Below, one piece after another: positions 45,345 through 55,900 of a stretch of 64,000 bases of DNA (its first letter is position 1; every line of letters begins with the position of its first letter). A program made the position numbers and the translations under genes. Source of the stretch: Azospirillum sp. TSH100 (GTDB lineage Bacteria; Pseudomonadota; Alphaproteobacteria; Azospirillales; Azospirillaceae). Below the pieces are notes generated by a model. The model had not been told where the DNA came from. It ran no database searches and saw nothing but the letters and a program-made list of their open reading frames with translations. The DNA lies in the NCBI RefSeq assembly GCF_004923295.1, contig NZ_CP039636.1:346001-410000 (forward strand), given 5' to 3'.

Positions 45345-47147
45345 TCAGGGCTGCCGGACCTTGCGCACGAAGCTGTCCACTTCGCCGCTCAGCGCGGCGC
45401 TCTGGCTCGACAGCGTGTCGGCGGCGGCCAGCAGGGTGTCGGCGGAGCGCCGCGTGCGGTTGGCCGCGTCGGTGACGCCGTCGACGTTGGCCGACACGCC
45501 CCGCGTGCCGCGCGCCGCCTCCTGGGCGTTCCTGGTGATCTCCTGGGTCGCGGCGCCCTGTTCCTCCACCGCCGAGGCGACGGCCACGGTGATGTTCGAG
45601 ATGTTGCCGATGGTCCGGGTGATGCCGTCGATGGCCTGAACGGCCTGTGCGGTCTCCTCCTGGATGGCGCTGACCTGGGCCTGGATGTCCTCGGTCGCCT
45701 TGGCGGTCTGATTGGCGAGATTCTTCACCTCGCTGGCCACGACGGCGAAGCCTTTCCCCGCCTCGCCGGCGCGGGCGGCCTCGATGGTGGCGTTGAGCGC
45801 CAGCAGATTGGTCTGGCTGGCGATCACCTGGATCAGGTTGACCACATCGCCGATGCGCTGCGCGGTGGCGGCAAGCCCCTTCACGCTTTCGTTGGTGCTG
45901 TTGGCCTCGCTCACCGCATTCCTGGCAACCGAAGAGGCGCTGGACACCTGACGGGCGATCTCAGCGACCGACGCGGCCAACTGTTCCGCCGCCGCCGCCA
46001 CCCCCTCCACATTCTCGGTGGTGTGGAGGGCGGCTTCCGACATCGAGTCCGACTGGCGGGACGCGTCCTGGGCGGTGGCTGACAGGGTGCGCGCATTCTC
46101 CTGGACGCTGCCGGTGGCGGCGCGCACCTCCGCCACCATGCGGGACACCGACGCCTCGAACTCGTCGGCCAGCTTGGCCATCGCCCGCCGCTTTTCCTCG
46201 TCCTGGAGCCGGTCCCGCTCCTGCTGGGTGGAGCGCGCGGTTTCGGCTTCCTCCAGTCCACGTTTGAAGATGTCGGTGGCGCGCGCCATCTCGCCGATCT
46301 CGTCGCTGCGGTCCAGGAAGGGGATCGGCACGCCGTGCTCGTTGCGCGACAGGCGGCTCATCGCGCCCTTCAGGACGGCGAGCGGGGAGGACACCCGGAC
46401 GATCAGGATCCAGCCGGCCAGAGCCAGGATGATGCCCAGCAGGGCCAACGTCGTCACGGTGACCGTCTGGTAGAACGTCACGTTGCGTTCCGCGGCGTCG
46501 ATCGCCCCGTGCGTACGCTGTTCCAGCAAAACGTAAAATTCGTCGACCGGGGCCATGATCTGCGATTTGAAGGCGTGGTATTCCTTTGAATGCATCAGGT
46601 TGCGGGCGAGTTCGAAATCCGGATCCTTCTTGACGGTGTAGTTGCCGCGCCCGTCGTCGAACAGTCCCTTGACCGCGTTCATCGCCTTGGTTTCAAGCTT
46701 CACCAACCCGTCGGAATTGGCCTGGGCCTGCTTCAGTTTTCCGAACTCTGGCGCGGTGAAGCCAGCCTGTTCCATCAGGGTCTGGAGCGGAACCGCCGGC
46801 CCGTCATCGCGCGGCCTGGTGCCGGACGCGGCGACGAAATCCCAATAGATCCGGTGATAGGCCAGTGGGCGCGGCTTCTGCCCATTGCGGATGGCGAGCA
46901 CATCCCAATACTGGGTTTCGTATTTGGCGTCGCCGGTGATGACATAGGTGCGGGCAAGCCGTGTCAGATCGTCGGAGCTTTGCCGCAGTTCGTCGGCCAA
47001 CAAATACGAGTTGTATCTTGTTGCCTGCGCAGATGACAGAGAGTCGTTTGCTTTGCTTAAAAGAAAGAATGAGAGAATGTTGGCGGAGAAGGCGGCAATC
47101 AGGAGTGGTGCCATGAAAAATATTGTTTTCCTGACAGACATCTTCAT
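45345..47147 (-). CDS. Methyl-accepting chemotaxis protein
   Basis: The 600-residue chemoreceptor has two membrane helices (about 10-31 and 227-247) framing a helical periplasmic domain with an arginine-rich pattern around LARTYVITGDAKYETQYWDV. A HAMP domain follows, then a signalling coiled coil. The kinase-binding tip is intact (QTNLLALNATIEAARAGE, then GKGFAVVASEVKNLA). A C-terminal VRKVRQP lacks a CheR-binding pentapeptide. GAGGAG is ten bases before the ATG. No che genes are nearby, so it would join arrays built elsewhere. A long A/T-rich regulatory gap lies upstream. Confidence 0.93.
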   Translation of the reverse strand: MKMSVRKTIFFMAPLLIAAFSANILSFFLLSKANDSLSSAQATRYNSYLLADELRQSSDDLTRLARTYVITGDAKYETQYWDVLAIRNGQKPRPLAYHRIYWDFVAASGTRPRDDGPAVPLQTLMEQAGFTAPEFGKLKQAQANSDGLVKLETKAMNAVKGLFDDGRGNYTVKKDPDFELARNLMHSKEYHAFKSQIMAPVDEFYVLLEQRTHGAIDAAERNVTFYQTVTVTTLALLGIILALAGWILIVRVSSPLAVLKGAMSRLSRNEHGVPIPFLDRSDEIGEMARATDIFKRGLEEAETARSTQQERDRLQDEEKRRAMAKLADEFEASVSRMVAEVRAATGSVQENARTLSATAQDASRQSDSMSEAALHTTENVEGVAAAAEQLAASVAEIARQVSSASSVARNAVSEANSTNESVKGLAATAQRIGDVVNLIQVIASQTNLLALNATIEAARAGEAGKGFAVVASEVKNLANQTAKATEDIQAQVSAIQEETAQAVQAIDGITRTIGNISNITVAVASAVEEQGAATQEITRNAQEAARGTRGVSANVDGVTDAANRTRRSADTLLAAADTLSSQSAALSGEVDSFVRKVRQP

Positions 47148-47237
47148 TCGCTTGGCACTCCTCTGAAATATCAGTGTCTACACATCTGAACGATCATTAC
47201 GGTAATGTTGTAATCGCAGTGTGTCACCAAAATTTTA

Positions 47238-47266
47238 TTGTGAACAAACGAAGCATGTTGTGAACA
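47238..47266. promoter_or_regulatory. Direct repeats TTGTGAACA upstream of the chemoreceptor gene
   Basis: TTGTGAACA occurs at 47238-47246 and again at 47258-47266, exactly 20 bases apart (two helical turns), in the A/T-rich gap 47148-47562. The spacing is that of tandem regulator sites. The regulator is unknown. No ORF longer than a few dozen codons is credible in this 415-base gap. Confidence 0.4.
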
Positions 47267-47562
47267 GCAAAATGATGGGGATTAAATTTCTGTTAACGCG
47301 ACATCCTTGCGTTGCTGCGATCAGTGGGAGCCCGCCCCGTGGCGGCTTGCTCCATAAATCACAAGCAAGCGGGGCGTCGTGAGATCGTCTTCCGGGTCAT
47401 TCCGGCAAGAGTAAACGGGCCCAAGACGGCGGTCCGCTCCGCGCCACAGTTTTGCCCCACCGCTTTGCGATATTCCGTCACCTGCCAGTCTGATGTAGGC
47501 TTTTGCCATCGCAAGGCCCATGAAACGGCTTGTGGACCGGCTTGGCCGGACAGGAGGCTGAT

Positions 47563-48042
47563 ATGTCGGTGTGGCGCCGGTATCTGGTGAAGGACATGAC
47601 CGGCCGGCTGGTCGATCTGCCGAGCAGCCTGCTCGACCGCGCCGACGATGGCACGGCCCCGCTGCCGCATTTCGCCGGCCGCTGCGTGGAGATGGTGGCG
47701 GCGGTGATCGTCGGCGATCGCAAGTCCCAAGCCCGCGTCACCGAACTGGCCTTCACCAAGCTCTATTTCGATCAGATGGGCTATGTCGACGCCGCCAAGC
47801 GCGAGCGGATGATCCGTCTGATGCTGGAAAGCTGCGCCGACCGCCGTTGTCCGCCGCCGCGCCAGGGCGCCCACCAGGGCAACTGCGCCCACCTGTCCCG
47901 CCGTGCCGTCGCCGCCCGCGACCAGCTGATCCGCGAATTCGGCTGGGAACCCAAGCCCGACGAACGCGACGCGGCCCTCAGCCGACTGGACCCCTCCCGC
48001 CTGCGCAGCGCCCCGCCTGAGCCGGTGCCCACGCTGCATTGA
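47563..48042 (+). CDS. Small conserved-looking protein of unknown function
   Basis: The 159-residue protein has AGGAGG five bases before its ATG, a very good ribosome-binding site. It is unrecognised. It begins MSVWRRYLVKDMTGRLVDLP and has a helix region (VEMVAAVIVGDRKSQARVTE). Two cysteines are in ESCADRRCPPPRQGAHQGNCAHLSRR and may bind metal with the nearby histidines. It is cytoplasmic. An in-frame ATG upstream (47530) lacks a ribosome-binding site. It is followed by a small membrane protein after 66 bases. Confidence 0.72.
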   Translation: MSVWRRYLVKDMTGRLVDLPSSLLDRADDGTAPLPHFAGRCVEMVAAVIVGDRKSQARVTELAFTKLYFDQMGYVDAAKRERMIRLMLESCADRRCPPPRQGAHQGNCAHLSRRAVAARDQLIREFGWEPKPDERDAALSRLDPSRLRSAPPEPVPTLH

Positions 48043-48108
48043 CGATCCCCCGACGCGAAGGTACGGCCCCCCTTTTCGACCCGCTCCTCCAGGCCCATAT
48101 GCAGGCGA

Positions 48109-48429
48109 ATGGAAAGCATGGAGCCTGACGAACCGCAGATGAGTCCTCCCGATACCGCCCAGACGCTGTCTTTCGCGCGCGTGCGACAGCTGGCCCTGAT
48201 CGGCGCCGGATGCACGATCATCCTGCTCGGCCTGCTGATCGCCCCTCTTCCCGGTCCCGGCGGCCTGCCGGTGATGCTGCTTGGCGGCGTGCTGGTGCTG
48301 CGCAACTCCGCCGACGCCCGCCGTCTGTTCGTGCGGGGCAAGCGCCGCTACCCCCGCATGTTCAGCCCGGTCGAGCGTGTCCGTCAGAAGCTGCGCAACC
48401 GTCGCCTGCGCAAGATTTACGGCGGCTGA
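48109..48429 (+). CDS. Small membrane protein, PGPGW-like
   Basis: The 106-residue protein has two adjacent hydrophobic helices (about 27-46 and 52-66) joined by APLPGPGGLPVMLLGGV. That turn resembles the PGPGW putative membrane family, though here the motif reads PGPGG. A basic C-terminal tail (KLRNRRLRKIYGG) would be cytoplasmic. The role of the family is unknown. The second ATG (48118) is an equally good start. It is 66 bases downstream of the preceding small gene. Confidence 0.65.
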   Translation: MESMEPDEPQMSPPDTAQTLSFARVRQLALIGAGCTIILLGLLIAPLPGPGGLPVMLLGGVLVLRNSADARRLFVRGKRRYPRMFSPVERVRQKLRNRRLRKIYGG

Positions 48430-48479
48430 ACCGCCTGCGCCGGCCGGGTCGGTCGGGCGGGCGGTCTCCCGGCCGGGAC

Positions 48480-49511
48480 TTACGGGGAAGGCTGGGCCGG
48501 AACGCCGTCCTTCCACTGGTCCCAATGGCCGACGATGTGGTCGACCATCCGGGAACCGACCAGTTCCACATTCTCCACCGTCTCGGCGAACCCGCCGGCG
48601 GTCTCACCGGGCTTCGGGTCCAGATGCTGGAGCGTGGTCTCGTTCGGGTTGCCCTGGTCGAAATTGACCGCGCCGCGCAGGCTCATCACCCGGTCGGAGC
48701 CCTGCAGCCGCTTGATGACCAGTGTGATCGCCGCCGCCTCCATCTCGGTGATGACATAGTCGTCGGCCCCGTAGAGCTTGGCGATGTACTGCGCCTGCGC
48801 CGACATGCCGGGACCATGGAAGAAGGTGTCGCCGGTCATGTGCGTGCCGGTGCCTACGAAAGGAGCACGCTGCGCGGTTTCCTGCGGATAGCGCTTGCGG
48901 TAGGCGCGTGCGGACTCGCTGTCCTTCAGCGGCGTGTCGGCGGTCAGCCGCATCGCCCAGGACACCAGCGCCGGGTTCATCGGGAACAGCCGCACCGCCT
49001 CATAGCCCTTGCGCGGCATGAAGGTCGGCTCGCCCGGCTTGTTCTCCTCCGGCGCCCAGCGGTGGCCCAGATCATAGTCGACCACCCAGGTCGCCCAGTT
49101 CACTTCGCCGATGGTGCCGCGCGACGGCGGGGTGCCGGCCACGCCGGTGATCAGAAAATAGGCTTGCGACAGGTCGAGCTGCGGGTTCAGCAGGATCGCC
49201 TGCATCGAAGCGGAGGAACTGACCTTGCCCATGCCCAGCACCGCCCCGCACACGCCGTCGGCGTTGCAGTAGACCGGATTCAGCGCGCCCTTGACGGCAA
49301 TCGGCTCGGCCGTTTGCCAATAGCGCTCGTACCAGTGCTGGAACTCGCCGGCGCGGTCGCCGGTGTTCTTGCCGATCTCGAACATCGAACCGACGAACAC
49401 CTTCACCTTGACCGGCTCCTTGATCGGTTCCGCGGCCTGAAGAGGACCATTCAGCCCGAACAGGAGCAGAGCCGACAGGGCGGCATCGCGGCAACGGGAG
49501 AAGAAGGACAT
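48480..49511 (-). CDS. NUP-family purine nucleoside protein, periplasmic
   Basis: The 343-residue protein belongs to the family annotated as purine nucleoside permease (NUP). It has a Sec signal (cleavage likely after PLQAA, about residue 27) and no membrane helix in the mature part. Landmarks are VFVGSMFEIG, FLITGVAGTPPSRGTIGEVN and GTHMTGDTFFHGPG, then EMEAAAITLVIKRLQGSDRV. The fold is related to nucleoside phosphorylases, so a periplasmic nucleoside-binding or cleaving role is as likely as transport. It is divergent from the aminotransferase and has no nucleoside-salvage neighbours. Confidence 0.8.
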   Translation of the reverse strand: MSFFSRCRDAALSALLLFGLNGPLQAAEPIKEPVKVKVFVGSMFEIGKNTGDRAGEFQHWYERYWQTAEPIAVKGALNPVYCNADGVCGAVLGMGKVSSSASMQAILLNPQLDLSQAYFLITGVAGTPPSRGTIGEVNWATWVVDYDLGHRWAPEENKPGEPTFMPRKGYEAVRLFPMNPALVSWAMRLTADTPLKDSESARAYRKRYPQETAQRAPFVGTGTHMTGDTFFHGPGMSAQAQYIAKLYGADDYVITEMEAAAITLVIKRLQGSDRVMSLRGAVNFDQGNPNETTLQHLDPKPGETAGGFAETVENVELVGSRMVDHIVGHWDQWKDGVPAQPSP

Positions 49512-49723
49512 CGGACCGGCACTCCTTGGAACGGGAAACGTACCTCAGCATGCAACAGCCGTACCATGGGCGTCTCCAATGCTCCGCGATCGCAGGAACG
49601 ATCCGATGGTTGATCCATGGCCGCTCCGCCGCCGCCTGCGGTCTGCCCTGCGGAAGCGGGCACTGGACAGCGTCGCCCCGCAGCGGCCATCTTGTGCATC
49701 CGTTGGAACGAGGAGGTCTTCCG

Positions 49724-50887
49724 GTGAAGTCGGGCAACGCGCTGCTGTCCAGCTATGGCACCACCATTTTCGAGGTCATGTCCCGCCTGTCGGACGAGCA
49801 TGGCGCGATCAATCTGGGCCAGGGGTTTCCCGACGATCGCGGGCCGGCCGACGTGCTGCAGGCCGCGGCCGACGCGCTGCTGACCGGCTGGAACCAGTAT
49901 CCGTCGATGATGGGCACGCCCGAGCTTCGTCAGGCGCTGGCCGCCCATGCCGGCCGCTTCTATGGCCTCGGGATCGACTGGAAGACCGAGACGATGGTCA
50001 CCTCCGGCGCGACCGAGGCGCTGACCGCCTGTCTGCTCGGCCTGATCAATCCGGGCGACGAGGTGGTGCTGTTCCAGCCCATGTATGACAGCTACCTGCC
50101 CATCGTCCGGCTGGCCGGCGGCGTGCCGCGCTTCGTCTCGCTGAAGGCGCCGGACTGGAGCTTCAGCCGTGCCGACCTGGAGGCCGCCTTCTCGCCGCGC
50201 ACCAAGCTGGTGTTGATCAACGACCCGCTGAACCCGGCGGCCAAGGTCTTCGACCGGGCGGAGCTGGAGCTGATCGCCGAGTTCGTGCAGCGCCACGACG
50301 CGCTGGCCGTCTGCGACGAGGTGTATGAACATATCGTCTTCGACGGCCGCCGCCACATCCCGCTGATGACCCTGCCGGGGATGCGCGACCGCTGCCTGAA
50401 GATCGGCTCGGCCGGCAAGACCTTCTCGCTGACCGGCTGGAAGGTCGGCTATGTCACCGCCGCTCCGCACCTGTTGCAGCCGGTCGCCAAGGCCCACCAG
50501 TTCCTGACCTTCACCACCGCGCCGAACCTCCAGACCGCCGTCGCCTACGGGCTGGGCAAGGAGGAGGGTTATTTCACCGGGCTGGCTGCCGGGCTCCAGG
50601 CCAAGCGCGACCGGCTGTCCGCCGGCCTTGCCGCCGTCGGCTTCGACGTGCTGCCCAGCGCCGGCACCTATTTCGTCGCTGCCGACATCTCCCGCTTCGG
50701 CTTCGACGGCGACGATCAGGCCTTCTGCCGCTGGCTGGTGGCGGAGGCGAAGGTCGCGGCCATCCCCGTCAGCGCCTTCTTCGTCGAGAACGCCCCCACC
50801 AACGTCGTGCGCTTCTGCTTCTCAAAGAAGGATGAAGTGCTCGACACCGCCATCGGCCGGCTGCGGAATCGTTTCGTGTCTAGATAG
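49724..50887 (+). CDS. Class I/II PLP aminotransferase
   Basis: The 387-residue enzyme has the PLP lysine K232 in GSAGKTFSLTGWKVGY. The family pattern is INLGQGFPDDRGPADVLQAA, VTSGATEALTACLLGL and YDSYLPIVRLAGG, resembling methionine/kynurenine aminotransferases of the YbdL/KAT group. The usual NNPHNPTGKV motif reads INDPLNPAAKV here. The start is GTG, with GGAGG seven bases upstream. A longer frame reaches back to 49526 but lies in a non-conserved leader. It is monocistronic, and the amino donor is not predicted. Confidence 0.9.
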   Translation: MKSGNALLSSYGTTIFEVMSRLSDEHGAINLGQGFPDDRGPADVLQAAADALLTGWNQYPSMMGTPELRQALAAHAGRFYGLGIDWKTETMVTSGATEALTACLLGLINPGDEVVLFQPMYDSYLPIVRLAGGVPRFVSLKAPDWSFSRADLEAAFSPRTKLVLINDPLNPAAKVFDRAELELIAEFVQRHDALAVCDEVYEHIVFDGRRHIPLMTLPGMRDRCLKIGSAGKTFSLTGWKVGYVTAAPHLLQPVAKAHQFLTFTTAPNLQTAVAYGLGKEEGYFTGLAAGLQAKRDRLSAGLAAVGFDVLPSAGTYFVAADISRFGFDGDDQAFCRWLVAEAKVAAIPVSAFFVENAPTNVVRFCFSKKDEVLDTAIGRLRNRFVSR

Positions 50888-51050
50888 AACTTTACACATA
50901 CGAATATTTCATAGGCCAACTGCACGAACATTTGACAAGTCTTAACCGATTGGTGTGAAGATCGGCCTCACCCCCGCCGGTCTCCGCCTGACGTTATGAG
51001 CCGGTATTGCGGACCGGTGCGGGGGGCGTTGGAACGGCGGAGCGCAGGTG

Positions 51051-52709
<1,659 letters not shown>

Positions 52710-52909
52710 CATTTACCTCCCGACCTTCCGGGCAGCCGCCGTTCCGGCCCGCAACCAAAGCGATCTTCGCGGCGGCGCCGCAAAGCCATGGCGAAACCCC
52801 CGCCGCTTGGGCATACTCCGCGCCGGTTTTGTCCAGGTCCGAGCCGACGCCAGGGCTGTCCCCGGCCTCGTGCTTTCGGATCCACCCGCGGAATTGGGGC
52901 CTGTCTCGA

Positions 52910-55900
52910 ATGTTGCGTGCGCTGGCGCGTGTCTGTGCCGTTCTTGTCGCGTGCTCCGGCACGCTCGCCGTATCCCAGACCTTCGCCGCCGACCCGCCGG
53001 CCGAGCCGGTGCCCTTCGGCGTGTCGAGCGTCGAGGTGGTGGCGGAGCGCGATACGCCACAGGCCTGCTTCACCTTCACCGACCGGCTGGAGCGCTCGCG
53101 CGCCGTCAACTACCGCGACTATGTCACGGTGGAGCCGGCGGTCGACGGTGCCGCCATCGCCCGCGACCGCACGCTGTGCGTCGAGGGGCTGCGCCATGGC
53201 GACAGCTACCGCGTCACGCTCAAGGACGGGCTTCCCGGTGCCGACGGCAAGCGCCTGCCGGCTGCCGACACCCGCGAGGTGCAGGTGCCCAACCGCAAGC
53301 CGTCATTGGCCTTTCGCGGTGCCGGCTACATCCTGCCGCGCGTCGGGGCCGAAGGGCTGCCGCTGCGCTCGATCAACCTGGACCGGGCGAAGCTGCAGGT
53401 GCTGCGCATCGCCGACCGGGCGCTGGTCGAGAAGATCTATTTCGGCCGCATCACCCAGCAGATGACCGACTACGACATCGGCGAGATTCTGGACAAGTCG
53501 GGCCAGGAGGTCTGGCGCGGCGAGATGGGCATCGGCAACCAGCCCAACCGCAGCGTCACCACCGCCTTTCCGATCGACGCCGTGCTCGGCAAGCTCGATC
53601 CCGGCGTCTATGTCGCCGTCGCCGGTGCCGACGAGATCAAGCCGGGCGGCTGGGACCGCAAGGCGACCCAGTGGTTCGTCGTCTCCGACCTCGGCCTCAA
53701 CACCATCCTCGGCGAGGATTCGCTGGTGGTGTTCGCCCGTTCCGCCCAGAGCGCGGCCCCGGCCGCCGGGGTGGACCTGCGTCTGGTCGCCCGCAACGGC
53801 ACCGAACTCGGGCGTGTGCAGACCGGGGACGACGGGCTCGGGCGCTTCGACCTCGCGGCCCTGCGCGCCGCCGGGGCAGAGCCGGTCCAGGCGCTGTTCG
53901 CCGCGCGCGGCGACGGCGACTTCGCCGTTCTCGACCTGACCGCCGGCGGGGCTCCGCCGGCCGAGACCCCGGACAAGCCTGCCGCCACCATCGTCCGCCC
54001 GGCCGCCGGGGGACTCGACACCTATCTCTACACCGAACGCGGCATCTACCGGCCGGGCGAGACGGTGCAACTGACCGCGCTGCTGCGTGACGGCGACCTC
54101 AATCCGCCGCCGGCCGGCAAGCAGCTGACCATTCGTATCCTGCGCCCCGACGGCTTCGAAGTGGAGCGGCGCAGCCTGACCGACAGCGGGGCCGGCGGCT
54201 ATGCCGCCCGCATCGACCTGCCGATGAATGCCTATCCCGGCAACTGGATCGTCACCGCCCATGCCGAGCCGGATGGCCCGGCGATCGGCAAGACCGAGTT
54301 CCTGCTGGAGGATTTCGTGCCGCCGCGGCTGGACGTGGCGCTCGCCTCCCCGACGACGGAACTGGCGTCCGATGGCGAGGCCGACATCGCGCTCGACAGC
54401 CATTATCTCTATGGCGCCCCGGCCTCCGGCCTGCCGGGCGAGCTGACGGTGACCCTGCGCGCCGCCGCCAACCCCTATCCGACCCTGCCGGGCTATCATT
54501 TCGGTCTGGTGCAGGAGGAGGTGAAACCGGCCCGCGCCGATCTGCCGGGCTTCATCACCGATTCGAACGGCTCGGCCCGCCTGAAGGTGAAGCTGCCGCG
54601 TCCGCCCGACAGCACCCGCCCGCTGGAGGCGGTGGTGCGCGCCACCCTGTTCGACATCGGCGGCCGTCCGGTCGGCCGCGACTTCGTGCTGCCGGTGCGC
54701 CACCAGCCTTTCGCCATCGGCATCAAGCCGCGCTTTGAAGGCGACGGCGTGCCGGAGGGAGCCACCGCCGGATTCGACGTGATCGCCGTCGGTCCCGACG
54801 GCAAGCCGACCGACCGCGCCGACCTCTCCTATGAGCTGTTCGAGGAGGAGTATGATTACGCGTGGTACGAGGCCAACGGCCGCTGGGACTACAAGGTCAC
54901 GGTGAAGGACCAGCGGGTGACCGGCGGCTCGCTGTCGGCTCAGGCCGCCGCCCCGGCGTCGGTCGAAACCCCGGTCGCCGCCGGCCGCTACCGCCTTGAG
55001 GTGTTCGATCCGAAGACCGGCGTCGCCAGCAGCTTCCGCTTCGCCGCCGGCTGGTGGATGACGCCGACCGCCGGTGAACGGCCGGACGCGGTCGATGTCT
55101 CGGTGATGATGCCGGCCTACCGCGCCGGTGAAAGCGCCTGGGTCTTCGTCAAGCCGCCCTATGACAGCCAGGTGCTGGTGGCGGTGGCCGACCGTGGCGT
55201 GACCTATGCCGTCACCCGCGCCATCGGCCCGCAGGGCGCCTTCCTGGAAATCCCGGTCGGGCAGGGCTGGACCAGCGGCGCCCATGTGCTGGCGACCGCC
55301 TTCGCCACCTCCGACCCGCAGTCGAAGAAGCCGCCGCGCCGCGCCGTCGGTCTGGCGTGGCTGGCGATGGACAAGGCCCCGCGCACGCTGGATGTCCGCC
55401 TCTCCGCCCCGGCGGAGACGGAGCCGCGCCGCGCCATGACCGCCGACATCACGGTGGGCGGCGTCGCCGAAGGCAAGCAGGCCTTCGTCACGCTGGCCGC
55501 GGTCGACGAATCGGTGATGCAGCTGACCGACCAGCCCTCGCCCGATCCGGCCCGCCACTATCTGCGCAAGCGTCCGCTGACGGTGGAACTGCGCGATTCC
55601 TATGGCCGCCTGATCGACCCGGCCGCTCTGGACGCCGCCCGTCCGCAGGCCCAGCCGACGCCGCGCCTGCGCCAGATCTCCGGGCTGGTTCCGCCCAAAT
55701 CGGAACGGGTGGTCTCGCTCTATTCCGGCATCCTCACCGTCGGTGCCGACGGCAAGGTTTCCGTTCCGTTCGATCTGCCCGACTTCCAGGGGCGCCTGCG
55801 CCTGATGGCGGTCGCCTGGAGCGAGGGGCGGATCGGCCACGCCGAAAGCCAGATGCTGGTCCGCGATCCGGTCGTCGCCGACGCCGTGCTGCCCCGCTTC

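Noticed and set aside
50888..51050. Sigma-70 promoter for the sensor kinase
   Set aside because: A TTGACA occurs near 50934, but no acceptable -10 lies 16-18 bases downstream.
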